Shown here one piece after another: positions 23,901 through 36,014 of a stretch of DNA of 64,000 nt. The DNA is taken from NCBI GenBank assembly GCA_033085395.1, contig JANQBS010000090.1, positions 84,250 through 148,249 of the forward strand. Direction: 5' to 3'. A model generated the notes under the pieces. The model was not told the DNA's origin and ran no database searches. It worked only from the letters and a program-made list of their open reading frames with translations. Made by a program: the position numbers and the translations under genes. Position 1 is the stretch's first letter, and each line of letters starts with the position of its first letter. The DNA comes from Xanthoparmelia taractica (Eukaryota > Ascomycota > Lecanoromycetes > Lecanorales > Parmeliaceae).

Positions 23901-24999
23901 ACATATCTCCATCCTCGCTTTGCAGCAGGAAGAAGAAAGCGCCTCGCATTTTGTGCATGACCCCAGCGATTATGTATCTCTTGCGCTCAGGGTTTTCTGT
24001 GGCTCCTCTTCGCCTGGGAATGGCCACTCGAAATGGGTCTTGGTTGGAATGCCTGTAAGTAATATTGTCGAGTCCACACACAAGCACTCCACTGGGTCCG
24101 TCTGCACCTCCAGGCACTTGAAACAACATGGTTGCTGTCCGATCCACAGGATCACTCCATTTTCGGACGACATGGTTCAATCCCAAATCAAGCTCGTAGT
24201 AGACCAAGTGCTTCTCCAGTTCGTCAAAAGCTTGACCCGTTGAGTCTTGATCACATTCTGTGTAATCGACTTCGAGGGCCGCGAAGACAGGATTTTCGTA
24301 TCCAACATCAAGTCCAACTAGTGCGAACACCAACGTCTGTGCTTTATGGGCCTCGAGTGGAGAGGATATTGTCAATTCAGCCTGTGCGTCTCGATTTAGA
24401 ACGTAGACGAGTTTGTTTTTTTCGACCGACGCTATGAGGCATGCCCTACCCTTTGGGTCCACTGCGAGATACTGTCCTGGAATTACCCGCCGTATGCCTG
24501 ATTTGCCAAAGGTCTCGAGATGAAGCCGGTTGAGGCGATTCTGAGAGGGGACGTATTCTATTATGGTGATGCGCCCAGAGTCGGATCCTATGATGATATA
24601 ATCTAAACACCAGTCTCAGCCGAATTATTCACGATATATTGCGCATCTAGAGCGAGCACAGCCGTTGTGGCTGCTGGATGGTCCGGTGGAGCTGCCTCTC
24701 CGTACTTCAAGAATCACTAAATGTAGGTTCAAAAGCCAATAGATATGGCACATACCTTTGTTACTGCCCGCTAGTCTGAATGCTGCCAATGTCCGTATGA
24801 TGCCAAACAAATCTTGAGACAGGATTGTTGCGATTTTGCCCTGAGCAGGATCTGGCCGATGGATGGTGAGTCGAGAGCCAGAGGCAGTCACTATCTGCTG
24901 CTCCTTGGTACCCGCAAACTGCCCGAGTATGGCCTGTGTTATGGAGGAGGGCGGCTGGATTGTAAGGGAGTACATGAACATGCTCGACGTCGCTGCCAT
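20957..24999 (-). CDS. rse1: pre-mRNA-splicing factor RSE1 (SF3b subunit 3 / SAP130)
   Basis: Four exons close in phase: 24999-24756, 24602-22529, 22323-21039 and 20983-20957, giving 1,209 residues, the usual size of fungal RSE1. The protein is the three-beta-propeller scaffold of the U2 snRNP SF3b complex. Diagnostic stretches are MYSLTIQPPSSITQAILGQF at the start, YIIIGSDSGRITIIEY, NPVFAALEVDYTE, TYTPRKFVRHP, and the CPSF-A/SF3B3-type C-terminus ending KISDMRTRVAY. The last coding exon is only 27 nt and restores that conserved end; reading through the last intron would give an unrelated tail. Introns of 153 and 205 nt are longer than is usual here. It is divergent from MSS51 with 265 bp between start codons. 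Confidence 0.96.
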
Positions 25000-25264
25000 G
25001 TTGTGACCTATCAGCCCGCAGGCTATCAATCTGATGGCTAGGTTACGTCAAGCTTGATGCCACCCTTTAGAAAATTGTCGGCTTCCAGATTTTGGAAGGG
25101 AAGCCTTTGGATTCGAAGGAAGCTCTAGGTAAAGCGAAGTTTATGCGAACTTCCCAAGTGAAATTGTTAGCGCGGATCTCGATTTTGATAGGGCTGAATA
25201 GGGCTGACCATTCATGATATCAGAGCTTACGAGGTGATGTTGTCTTTCTACAGCAGCAGTAGGC
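25000..25264. promoter_or_regulatory. shared divergent promoter of RSE1 and MSS51
   Basis: The start codons of two essential-type genes face away from each other across 265 bp, so both promoters must lie in or overlap this stretch. No TATA box is obvious on either strand. Confidence 0.55.
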
Positions 25265-26857
25265 ATGCAGTCTGGATACACGTGCTCAAGGTGCCTGCAT
25301 AGTCTTAGAAGACTCACTAATCTTAATACCCACACTCAGTTATACGGCTCAACCCCCCAGCGCAGATGGAAATCCACAAGTACGAGACCGAGCATACAAA
25401 ATGCAACAATTTCCAAGCTTTCAATGCACCGGCGCGCTGTCACCTCTCAGGAATATCAAGGACAAACCTCAGTAGATGAGCCGCCGGAAGTAGCTACAGT
25501 TCCTGGACCGGCAAATACGGGTTCACCCACTCTCTCCGGCAACGTCCTACTCCAACCCAATAACCTTTTTCACCACTTTTCAGACTCGCCATCACCGGAC
25601 ATACGGCGAAGGGCTGCTTTTATGAAGACTCATGCCTATTGTCCTCACCCGTCCCATCATCAAACTCGGATGCCGCTGTCTCCCCACGACCCAGAAGCAA
25701 GAAAAGGACGAAAGTCAACGCTGCCCCCGGCTTTCGTCCGCTTCGAATGTCCCGATTGCGGTATTCCAGTGTCATGTTCAGAAGAACATTGGGCTGATGA
25801 TTACGAGGCCCACATGGAGATATGTGACACGCTTCGAGAGATCAATGAGGATGACCACGATCTACGCTCCGGACGTTTCTTCCCAGAATTTGAATACCCG
25901 GGCCCACAGATGGAAGAGGCACTGGTCAATATGACCAATTGGGATACGTACCTGTACACGCGTGAATACGAGGCTATCAACGAAGAAAGATCGCTACGTC
26001 AAGTGACCAGGCTCCTGACGTACCCTATCACTATCGGCAGCATCCTCTCGGAACTCAGCCCGTACGATATCCGTCAAAATGGCCGGCTCACGACCGAAGG
26101 TCTGAAATCCTTCACTGCCCTCCGCTACTCTCTACATCCTCCCCGAACTGGCGCCGACGGTACCATGAAAGGTATCCGTCTAAGTCCTCCACCCATGCGT
26201 ATCTTCATCCTCGGAGCTCGCGCCGAATCCTCTCTTCCTCGCGAGGTGTGGCAACAACTGTCTTTCCTTTTTCCTCGCGTTGCCTTCCACCTAATCTTCA
26301 TAGGCCCAGAATCCATGGCTAACCGAGACGGCGAGTTCCCACTTCCGGAGCGAACGCCCAGGAATCCATTTGGGGCCGTGGTGGAGGATCGCATAAGTCA
26401 TGAGATGAAAATCAGTACCATTGTCGAATACTACCATACGCTACACCAAGCAAAGCTGTTCCAGCCTTTTGACCCCTACTTTGACTGCTTCGTTCTTTTT
26501 CATCCTGGCTTAGGCCATCCGGCCAGTTCGCACGAGTGGGCAGAAACGCTCCCTCAGTTGCTGGAAACTAAAGTGCCTATAATCTCCACCGGTTACACAG
26601 AGTGGGATATGGAAAGAGACCGAAAATGGGTAGAAGAGAAGATGGGTGGAGAGATGGATATACTGATGAAGCCTGGAGAAAACAAGTTTCGGAGTTTGAG
26701 GTGGGATCTAAACGACTATGACCCTGCGGATGTTAGTTGCGGAAATTGGGGTGTTTGGGCTTTCAGGGGGAAGAGGTACGCTCTTTCAATTACTCACTCG
26801 GGATGGGACATCGAGCTGACCATTCAATACAGGTACGAAGCCATGATGCAGGATTGA
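25265..26857 (+). CDS. mss51: mitochondrial COX1 translational activator MSS51
   Basis: Two exons, 25265-26775 and 26833-26857, give 511 residues. The N-terminus is Arg/Ser-rich with few acids, fitting mitochondrial import (TPQRRWKSTSTRPS). Residues ~122-187 hold the MYND-like zinc region (YCPHP, then CPDCGIPVSCSEEHW and HMEIC). The C-terminal half carries the MSS51 domain with MRIFILGARAES, LPREVWQQLSFLFP, FDCFVLFHPGLGHP and PIISTGYTEWDM. The last intron yields the expected end FRGKRYEAMMQD. Yeast Mss51 activates COX1 mRNA translation and couples it to cytochrome oxidase assembly; the same role is expected here. Confidence 0.94.
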   Translation: MQSGYTCSRCLHSLRRLTNLNTHTQLYGSTPQRRWKSTSTRPSIQNATISKLSMHRRAVTSQEYQGQTSVDEPPEVATVPGPANTGSPTLSGNVLLQPNNLFHHFSDSPSPDIRRRAAFMKTHAYCPHPSHHQTRMPLSPHDPEARKGRKSTLPPAFVRFECPDCGIPVSCSEEHWADDYEAHMEICDTLREINEDDHDLRSGRFFPEFEYPGPQMEEALVNMTNWDTYLYTREYEAINEERSLRQVTRLLTYPITIGSILSELSPYDIRQNGRLTTEGLKSFTALRYSLHPPRTGADGTMKGIRLSPPPMRIFILGARAESSLPREVWQQLSFLFPRVAFHLIFIGPESMANRDGEFPLPERTPRNPFGAVVEDRISHEMKISTIVEYYHTLHQAKLFQPFDPYFDCFVLFHPGLGHPASSHEWAETLPQLLETKVPIISTGYTEWDMERDRKWVEEKMGGEMDILMKPGENKFRSLRWDLNDYDPADVSCGNWGVWAFRGKRYALSITHSGWDIELTIQYRYEAMMQD

Positions 26858-27635
26858 GAGCTGTATATAGTATCGCTGGGGAGCATGTCCCTTGTGAATC
26901 AGAAGCAAGCCTCTTTACAGGCAAAATATCCTTGAGTTACCCAATACACTGACTACGAGCGGCTACGTACCCTACATGCTACCCACACAAGGCTCAAACA
27001 CCTCAAAATCCTGCGCAAAGGCGTGGCCGTGAGCCGAGAGAAAAAGGTGGTAATGGTTGCTTATTCTCACTTTCTCCAGCTTGCATTCTATACACTACAA
27101 AACACTTGCACAAGAAGAGGTTTACTGTTCTTAGCAGTGACCGTGCAATTGATACCCTATACAATTCTGGCTCGGACTAGAAAGTCCGAGATTGTAGCTA
27201 TCCTTCAACCCCGACTCGGAGGATCACAAAATGTAAACAGGCAAGACCGGCGAGCATACGAAGCTGTGCGGTTGGGGTGGGGACTGCGAATGATAAGCAT
27301 AGAAGCCTTGGGCAGCACCGAGATTGAGAACCTGAGGTCTGATCAGTCTACAAAGAGGCCAGCTTCGATCTCATCACTAAACAGAGACGTAGAACACGAT
27401 GATTCCCGGAGATTAGCTATGAGTATGAAATTCTGTGAATGTTTTGTTCTATTTAATTTCGGTAATGGTCTTCGAGCCATAAAGAGCATCGTACACTCAT
27501 CTTAGCCCGCTCATGGAACCTATCATACGCTGTCTTCCCAGCACGCCATAATAGTCCAACACCAGCCTGTGTTCACATCCAACGGGGTACAGGATCCAAT
27601 ACAACGTCTGATTTCTCGGCCTCTATCCTCTCTCC
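26858..27635. other. convergent 3' intergenic region
   Basis: MSS51 and PAN3 both end here. A plus-strand open frame of 160 codons (27023-27505) has no recognised domain and probably is chance. A perfect hairpin (stem CTCGGACT, loop AGAA, 27171-27190) lies in the middle. Confidence 0.4.
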
Positions 27636-30600
27636 TTACCCTGCCGATCTCCTCATCAGCTCCTGCCACGTGCCCTCGAGGGCCCCTTTCAACTCCTTGT
27701 ACGAAACCACGATCATGGACTGTTCATCCCTTGCTGTCAGAGCGATCCTCTCCTCAATGCCTGCATCCAGCTTGTTTAGGCAAGACAAGATGTGGCCCAT
27801 ATCCACTACAGGATTTGCTTGAGCATTGACCTGATGAAAGACGTAGTCGCGAAACAGGCTCAGCACCGCGCGAGGACCTTGTGTAGAATACGTCCGATCA
27901 AGCTCGTATTCGGGTCGCTCGTTCAGACAGCTGAGTTTCGTCATAAGGCGCACAATGCGGGAATTATCGACCTCCTTGTTGACGGAGAAGTATAACTCAT
28001 CGTTCAATTGAAGGGAGGAATTGAAAGCATCAATGGCATTAGAACTAATCAGCTTGATAAGAACATCAACACCCTCATTACTCTCGGGTCTGTCATGACC
28101 CAGAAGCCATTCAACGACGGTTCTGAGCTGAGGGTTGCCTTTGCAGTAATTTTGTGCAAAGACATCAACTACCCGTACTCTAGACGAGCTAGACATGTTG
28201 TTTGTGCCCAGCGCTAGGATGAAATTGCCAAATTTGTGAAAATCCAGGCGCTGTAGATCTGCGATATCGTGAGCCTCACTATCCAGCAAGTCTTCCAAGG
28301 CACAGCCGCTGAGGCGAATACGGTTTTCGTCGGTTACAATCACTTTTGTTGGTTCAAAAACGCGGACAGCCAGTTTTGCGGAGTGGACAGCTTTGAGCGC
28401 GTTAGTGATCTGGACAATGTAGCCCCATAGGACATCGTCAGAGATGAGAGGCGGAGTATTGCGGTTGGAGCGGCCAGGCGTCTGGCTGAAATGCTTTTCA
28501 GCCACCGTTTTCGAATCAGGATGATAGTCTGAAACGACGATTAAGGAACTGTCCTCAAAATTCGGGGTTGTGAAGACAGAGTGCAGCGATACGACGCTGC
28601 TATTTCTAATAGCTGTCCACGTTTTGCGAACTCCGTAAATGGCGTTCTCATTGACTTTTGTGGCTCGAAAATCTAGATTGTGTAGGTATCAGTGATCAAA
28701 CGTTTGCTCTACTCAGTGTACAAGTACCGACCATGTATACGCCTGAGGCAGTAAGTTCGTCCGTCCTTGGCAGATACAGCTTTATAAGTGGTGCTGGAAT
28801 ATCCATGCCATGTTTGATTTTGTTGTTGATTCACGGCTGTCAATGGAGTAAGAGTATGGTAATGTTCGACGGCGGGTGCGTTCATTACTAAAAGTTTCAG
28901 ATAAGCAATTCCGCAATCATGATGACTGGATTTTATTGGTCATAGAAACCTACCAGCAAAGACCCTCAAGGTTGCCTCGGTCCTGGCGTGGAGCTTCAGC
29001 CTTAGGTCTTCTGGGATGAATAGGTCTTTCGCAGTCCTTTGGTTGGGCTTCGAGGGTTCTCGATGAGGCTCCAAAGGTGAGTAAAGATTTTGATTAAGCT
29101 GAGTCTTTATTAGCCTGCATGGTCTATGCGAAGCGGGCAGAAACATACCTGGTGTGTGGGATCTGTATGATTGGAGTAATATCTTGGACCATACCCATTC
29201 GTATCTTGTGTATAAATATTTCCGTTCTGATGCAGATCGGCGGCGTTTGGAGCAGCATTCGCAGCTTGGGAAGTGGTGTAAGAGTCGAAGTGATTGGATT
29301 GGGAGTATTCGGCGTCATGTTCGCCCTGTTCGTACACCTGAGCATTTTGATAGATTGTGTTGTTGTTAGAAGAATGGAACGAAGAAGAAAGGGGAGGCAT
29401 GTTGGGGCTAAAAGAATCGGAAAACTGGGCTGGCATTTGAAGCGGAATGGATCCATGGATGTCGAAAACCTGTCCTTGTCCTTCCGGGGTGTGCTGATGT
29501 GGCTCAGGGTAATAATAGCCGGGAGACGGTTGAGATGGTGCCCCAAGGTTTCTGAGGACACCTGATTCAATAGGGATGGAAGGCGTTCCCATACTGGTAT
29601 GTCTGGAATGCCGGACGCTATGTTGTCGGGACGGTGTCTTCGGCATGACTGATACACGGCTAGGAAAGGAACGCCTAGATCCAATGCTGACTGACCTCTT
29701 GTGGTCATTTCTATAAGAGCTTATTGGTGTAATGGGTGAGCTTGAGGGCGAGCGAGGATGGAATGCTGGAGCATCTGCGCTGAGGGACTTCAGATGCTGA
29801 ATTCTGCGATTGCTTGTGGGAGTGATGGGAGTGATGGGTGTAACGGAGGGAGACTCGGAAAGGCGTGAAGTAGTCTTGGCGCTAGACGATTCTTTGTATC
29901 TGGGTTCAAGGGATGGTTTCGGCGGTGTCTCCAGATTTTGTCGACGCTTTGGGGGATACAGCTCTGAGCCCCAGCTTGGACGAGAGGACGGCCGGTAATG
30001 TAACCTTGGGCCCGTGGGTATGGCGGGCTTGGATTTTCCAGTGCACGGCGGGACTTGTAGGTCGTCCTCAATCTCCACATGGGTCGTGATGGAAATCCCT
30101 ACACGATCAGCGTGCAATGGTATATCGTCAGCACCCTTTAATTGATCGTATTCATCGCCGCCACGAGACTTTGTGGGGGAATTTGACACGCTTGCTGCGG
30201 TGGTACTCCGACACTTCTTGATTTCAAGCTCTAGCGATTGGACAAGCCCTGCAACATCGGAGGCCGAACTCCTTGAAGGATCCTCTGGTGGGGGACCCAA
30301 TGGCTCACTCCTACTGTTGGGGACCTTCTTCAAGTCCGGATCGGAAGAATTCGGCACTGGCCGAGCTTGATGATCCACTCTAGGTGGGATTGCAGAAGTG
30401 CTGTCGGATTCCAGGGAAGACAAAATTTTAGAGCAATGCAGTTGATCTCTCGAACGGGTCGGTACAGACTCAGCAGTATCTCCTTCTGTGGCATGGTTGC
30501 CAGACTCTTTTGTAAGAGAGTTCGAATCGCCAATTCTTTTATTGCCGTTTGATCGAGTGTCAAGCGCTCTCCAAATTGCGACTCCCCGACTCCAAAAATC

Positions 30601-31615
30601 GGAAGCTTGGTCGGAGCGTCGTCCATGTTTTCGGTCGTTGCCGGACAGTCCGGGGAAACCATCCGGAGAGCAACGTGGATCGTGTGAGCATAGGAAGGGA
30701 TCATGCTCAGATTCATGAACATCTTCAGGAGAAATGTTCTCGTTGCCTCTCCCACACATATTTCCTTTGTGAATGTCGGGAGCCTTGTCGCCTTCGGTGA
30801 TTCCACTGTCTGGTGTTCCATCCATGGCCATAGTGTATGAGAGTTTGTTGAGAAAGAAGAAAGAAGCAAATAAAGAAACAGATGGACAAGATATATGCTT
30901 ACCGTACTATATGTTTGAGGAAGGAACTCATGGGCGTCTGGTGCTATCCAATCAGGTGCATTAGGATTATACTGTTTTAATGATGCAGTCGTGGGGGAGA
31001 CAGATGAGGAAGCCACGCTGGAAGCTATAGTTGCTCAGCATCGATGTATTTTCTAGGGTCCAATTATGATGTTACCTGGGGTAAGGGTTCTAGGCTTGAA
31101 GGGTGCAGCATTGGCCGCTTTGGGGGAAAGACCTAGGGACTTCGCTGTAGCATGATTGCCATTCACAGCAAGCGATGAAGGTGTGAAGCTCGGTGATGCT
31201 ATGTTGAAGCGCTTCCTGATACTATTCCAAAAGCTAGTAAGTATTTTCACATAAGAGAGGACATTGCACTCATGCACCTTTCCACTTGATTGTTTGGCTG
31301 TGCTTTGACTGGATCATGGTTGAAAGCACAACCTTGGCACTGCAATTAGTCGTGTGTTTCTAAGATACCTGATTAAGGAAGCAGCCACCTTTATCTTCAT
31401 AGCGGCAATGGCCATATATGGTCACATTCCTACAGAGTGTGTCTTTTGCATTCTCTTTTCACGGCACTTTAATCAGTCAAGGTGTCCCTCCCGGTTTTGT
31501 ACTGTAGTCTTCATTTCGAATAGAGTAGGTTCCGACTCTTACCACGCCCCTTCGGTCTCGGAGATGATTCAGGCCGCCGTGCATCCTCCACCGTTCCCTT
31601 TGTCAACGTTGCCAT
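27636..31615 (-). CDS. pan3: PAN2-PAN3 deadenylase regulatory subunit PAN3, with expanded N-terminal region
   Basis: Nine exons: 31615-31543, 31454-31389, 31332-31278, 31215-31076, 31024-30908, about 30809-29149, 29098-28954, 28887-28732 and 28672-27636, giving about 1,149 residues. Residues ~25-55 form a CCCH finger (CRNVTIYGHCRYEDKGCAFNHD). SPSFTPSS and a PAM2-like segment (NPNAPDW then AHEFLPQ) follow, which binds poly(A)-binding protein. The pseudokinase begins near LYSPLEPHREP and continues through SLIVVSDYHPDSKT, LWGYIVQITNALKAVHSA and VIVTDENRIRLSGCAL. The dimerising coiled coil and knob domain end at the stop. PAN3 recruits the PAN2 nuclease to mRNA tails. Most fungal PAN3 proteins have about 600-700 residues; here one exon adds roughly 480 Ser/Pro-rich residues. 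The acceptor at 30809 is the least certain join. Confidence 0.93.
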
Positions 31616-32098
31616 TTTGCCCCAGGCGTGGTCTATTGGTCAGACATTCTGAATGAGAAAGTATAAAAGCACTGTCAACTCAGTGAGTAAGAAGCAGATC
31701 TTTCCTGGGAGGATTACATACCTCATCCCAGTAGACCTGTGATATCTGCGTCGGAGCTGGCTATATGATCGGTAAGATTGCGCGGTTGATAGGCAGCAAA
31801 TGAAATATGATAAGTGAAAAGAACATAGACAGACATGAACAGCTCGAAGCGAAGCTTCAACATGGGCAAGGAGCCATTAGAATGAGGGATTATCAAAGAC
31901 AAAGCGTAAGGAATAAGGTAGAGTGGTTTCTCTAGAGCTGATGTCCCGCATTGGGCCTGAGGGTGCACGGACCAACCAATTTTCTAGGCTCGCTATTTGG
32001 CTCTCATGACGCTCAACACCCAACATCGAAATCATTTACTTGCAATATAATTGTATTCTAGTCAAACAATCCATGTCATTGTATCCTACGCCAACACC
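31616..32098. promoter_or_regulatory. divergent intergenic region of PAN3 and the UBX gene
   Basis: 483 bp separate the two start codons, so both promoters lie here. A minus-strand open frame of 81 codons inside it is not credible as a gene. No clear TATA box is seen. Confidence 0.5.
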
Positions 32099-33685
32099 AT
32101 GTCTAATCAAGACTTCGATCCCATGCAGCTTAATGAGAGCCAGCAGCTTGCCTTGGGAACATATACAGCCGTCACGAACCAAGAACATTCTGCTGCTGTT
32201 CTCCTACTGCAAAGATCCGAGTGGAACGTCCAGGTACGCCATACTCTGTATATTGTGCGGCACTATTTAGATGGGCAGGGTTGATGGTATTGTCAGATCG
32301 CTATCGCCAAATTCTTCGATGGCGAAACCCCAGACCCAGTTGCCGAAGCCCGCGCCTCTTTGCCATCCTCCACTCCTCCAGCGCAGTCCCTACGGCGTGA
32401 AACACTACTGAATGGCTTATCGTCTTTCCCTAGGGGTCCTGTTTCTCCACCTCGAGAGCCCGCACCTCGGATAGTACCTCAACCTGAGGGTCAAAAAACT
32501 TACCGACCACCTCGACTGCTCTCCATCCTATTCACCCCATTCAATATAATATTTCGATTACTCACTGGATCATTATCATTGTTCGGATATATGTTTCCAT
32601 TCCTCCCTCGACTCATCCCAGCTATATCCAGGGGAACTACTCCATCGAGGTCGCGGACTGGCCGAAGACCACTGAACCCTAGGGATACAGCAGCCCGGTT
32701 TGCGAGAGAGTTTGAGGAAGAATACGGTACTCATGAACTGCCGTTCTACGAGGGTGGATATGCTCAAGCATACGATTTGGCAAAGAAAGAGCTAAGGTTT
32801 TTGATGGTGGTGCTCTTTTCTCCAGAACATGACGACAACTCGACATTTGTGCGGGAGACGTTGTTATCTCAAGATGTTGTGAATTACGTGAAAGATCCTC
32901 AGAACAAGATTATACTGTGGGCAGGGAATGTCCAAGACTCTGAGGCTTATCAAGTATCAAACACCCTCAATTGTAGCAAGTTTCCCTTCGCCGCATTGAT
33001 TGTACATACCACACAGGATTCGTCAACATCGATGTCAACTATAGCTCGAATTACAGGCCTCCAGCCAGCGTCCGCGTTTCTTGCCAAATTACGAACAGCA
33101 ATCGCACAACATTCTGCTGCTTTAGACCGAGTGCGAGCTACAAGAAACGAGCAGCAAGCTGCACGAAACCTACGAGAGGAGCAGAATAGCGCATACGAGC
33201 GATCTTTAGCTCAAGACCGAGAACGTGCAAGGCAGAGACGTGAAGCCGAAGCGGTACAAGCTAGGGCCGAGCAGGAAGCAAGAGCAAAGGCGGACGCGGA
33301 AGAACAAGAAGCTCAAAAGGTAGAGCAATGGAAGCGGTGGAGGGCGCAATCGATATCAGCAGAACCAGGTCCGGGCGTTAGGGAGGTCACCCGAGTCAGC
33401 ATACGATTAACATCTGGTGAGCGGGTCATTCGCAAATTTGCTGAGAATGTGAAGATGGAAGAGCTTTACGCGTTCGTTGAATGCTACAATGTTCTCAAGG
33501 CGGGAGGAGATATTTCCGCGGCTACGGAACCTATAGGATATAAGCATAAGTACATGTTCCGTCTCGTATCCCCAATGCCTCGGGTCGTGTACGATATCGA
33601 GGGTAGTGGCACGGTGATGAGCAAATTGGGAAGAAGTGGAAACCTTATTGTGGAACCTATCGACAACGAAGACGACGAAGCATGA
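32099..33685 (+). CDS. UBA-UAS-UBX domain ER protein (FAF2/UBXD8-like)
   Basis: Two exons, 32099-32233 and 32297-33685, give 507 residues. The N-terminal 45 residues resemble a UBA fold (LNESQQLALGTYTAV, ending in the alanine/isoleucine-rich helix after the intron). A hydrophobic hairpin at about residues 119-145 (LLSILFTPFNIIFRLL and SLFGYMFPFLP) fits membrane or lipid-droplet insertion. A thioredoxin-like UAS domain follows (FLMVVLFSPEHDDN, IILWAGNV), then a charged coiled coil (residues ~325-400), and a C-terminal UBX domain (VSIRLTSGERVIRKF to the end) that binds Cdc48/p97. Yeast Ubx2 and human FAF2 serve in ER-associated degradation; the same role is inferred. Confidence 0.93.
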
Positions 33686-36014
33686 TTTGGAAACTTTTGC
33701 ATAGCTAGGGATTGTGAATGGCATTTAGCGAGCGAAGGGCATGGAAATCGGCTTCCATCTTGATATGTATACTAGACTGGACAATTAGAAGTACATGTTC
33801 TTGATCAACTTAAGACCATGACATCACGGACGCAGCAATCACGGACAGTGACGTTCGAATGCCCAATTAGGGCCAATATCCCTAAACGGGAAAAAGGATA
33901 TCATTGGACTTACACGAATCACCCTACGGCATTTGCTTAGACCAAGACCTCGAACGCATATTATGGGCGACCATAATCAGAGCGATCGTAAAAAGAGCAC
34001 ACCACTCGTTGAGGAATGAGTTGGACAGAAATTGGTAAGGCCTAGCAACGGGAAAGGTGTGAGACAGACCACCGTGCCCAGACAAGCATTGCCGGCACTG
34101 AGGCACATAGGATTGAGAGAGAACGTACCTAGACGAGGGTTGTTGACGGTCATGGAGAATTGGTGGAGAAAACAAAGTGCACACACAAGAAATGACGATG
34201 CATCGGAGGCCGTATTGAATGGTTATCCAAGGACCTTCAGGTCGGTATCCACCACGATCTGCTTTGATCGATGCGGTCAACTCATCAGTTGGATGTGCTG
34301 TGACATTTCTGCTTAAGGTACGGATCAGGGTCGGCGGTTTAAGCTCTCTTTCAATGGAAGTGTGATATAGGATCGAACATCTGTAGAATTTGTACGCAAT
34401 AGGTTGTAGTCCATAGTACTTAGTACACATCACCCACTGACGATACCATTGCAGGAGGACAGGGATACTCAGCGCCCGATCCAAAATAAATAGCCACCCA
34501 CGTCTGAACATTGGTCGCCGGCTTTCTCGCGCACCTAATCGACCACAGTTATCGCAGTTGGTCGGCGATGTGATATATCCCGTTTATCTGCTTATATATC
34601 TCTTATCTCGACTTCAAATATAACAAGTTCTTGTGCCGTATTGCTATTCCTCATTATCCGACCTTCCAGCGAACGATAAGACCGCCTCTAATATGGATGC
34701 AGGCCACTCTTATATGTTGCTCCTTGTCTGAGGTGAACTCTCAGTCCACGTGGCAACCGATTATTTTGGATTTGTAGTCAGCAAATGCAACTATCGTAGC
34801 GCATGAGACAATGAGACATCCAGGACTCAGTACTGGGAGGATTAGATTGCACGATGCTCTGCTTGATTCCAGACCGTACATTTTGGGGATCGAAAGCCTT
34901 GTGATAGTGGACCATAATCTAGTGCCCTAATTTCCCATGTTACGCCTCGAGAGTAGAACGTACTATTGTAAGGCCTGCCTAAGGTAGTGATACGGCATTG
35001 AGCCCGTATTGCTCTTCCGGATCTTGATCACTTCTTCGAGGGGAAACGTGATCTCTGCTGTGTGTAACGTGTGTGTAACGTTATAGCTTCATTTGTCAGT
35101 CTGTTTTCAGCCTTGCAATGCCAAAGATGCAGCATTGCGGCCATCCAACTTTGGACAATTCACCATGAGAAAGTTCTGTGAACCTGAAAAGCATGAATGG
35201 ACCCTGACCAAGGCCGCAGCACTTTCTCGGAGCATTGGCTGGTACATTGTCCTTGTTTAATCCGTATCGAAGTCTGTCGTACCCGGCGTATATACGAGTG
35301 TTCCACTGCCGGATTATTAGCAGTTACGTTGCCAGCGAAACGGGCACCTAAGGGATTGAGACTCTGCTATGTTGGGTTTCGGCATAGAAGCGGAAAAAAT
35401 GGCGTTGGATAATTCAACTTGCAGTAGACCCTCAAATAATGAAGAACACTCCTCGTTGATGCTCGTTGATGCTGTTGTTTCTTGTTATTTTCGATTACCA
35501 GAGATGTGTACCGCTTCGACCGCCACTCAGGGTATCTTGCCTGCCGGCAGAGAGCCAATAACGAGCTCTGGGCTCACCAACCCTCAGACCTGCTATTCAA
35601 TGATAGCCACCTTAAGAGACTGGTCGACTGTTTGCCACATATGCGCGCAATATCATCTGATCACAGGTCGGATTTAAGCATACCAAGACGGAGGATTACA
35701 CGTCCTCGCTGACGAATGCGTTTCGTATGTAGACGAGGCTCTGCCCTCAGCGGCGACATCTTTTCACTCCCGCCTTCAAAAACCAATATCAGACTCCATT
35801 CAGTCGTTCTCTCCTACAATAAATCTATAGTATCCAGCAGCGGAGTGAAGCCAAAGAGGAAAGATCTCGGAGGAATAAGCGGATACTGCCGCAAAGACAG
35901 ACGCGCCGAGAAGAGTTACGGCTTACTGCCATATTGGTACGGCTGAATCCCGAGCTTCAGCTTGTGTACAATATGCACATACTCACGTACTAGGAAAAAG
36001 TTACATATCACAAC
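33686..36014. other. 2.3-kb intergenic region without supported gene
   Basis: Several open frames exist, the longest 195 codons on the minus strand (33924-34511), but none has family features and they overlap each other. The part at 34550-34640 is AT-rich. A short direct repeat of GTGTGTAACGT occurs near 35057-35080. It contains the promoter of the LSB5-like gene. Confidence 0.45.

Noticed and set aside
27023..27505. 160-codon plus-strand open frame between MSS51 and PAN3
   Set aside because: No domain, no signal, no codon pattern like the neighbours; probably chance in 3' intergenic DNA.
29119..29708. open frames overlapping the large PAN3 exon on both strands
   Set aside because: They are read in other frames of a confirmed coding exon and show no domain.
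33924..34511. 195-codon minus-strand open frame in the 2.3-kb gap after the UBX gene
   Set aside because: It overlaps open frames on the other strand and has mixed Cys/Trp/Arg composition with no motif or family resemblance.
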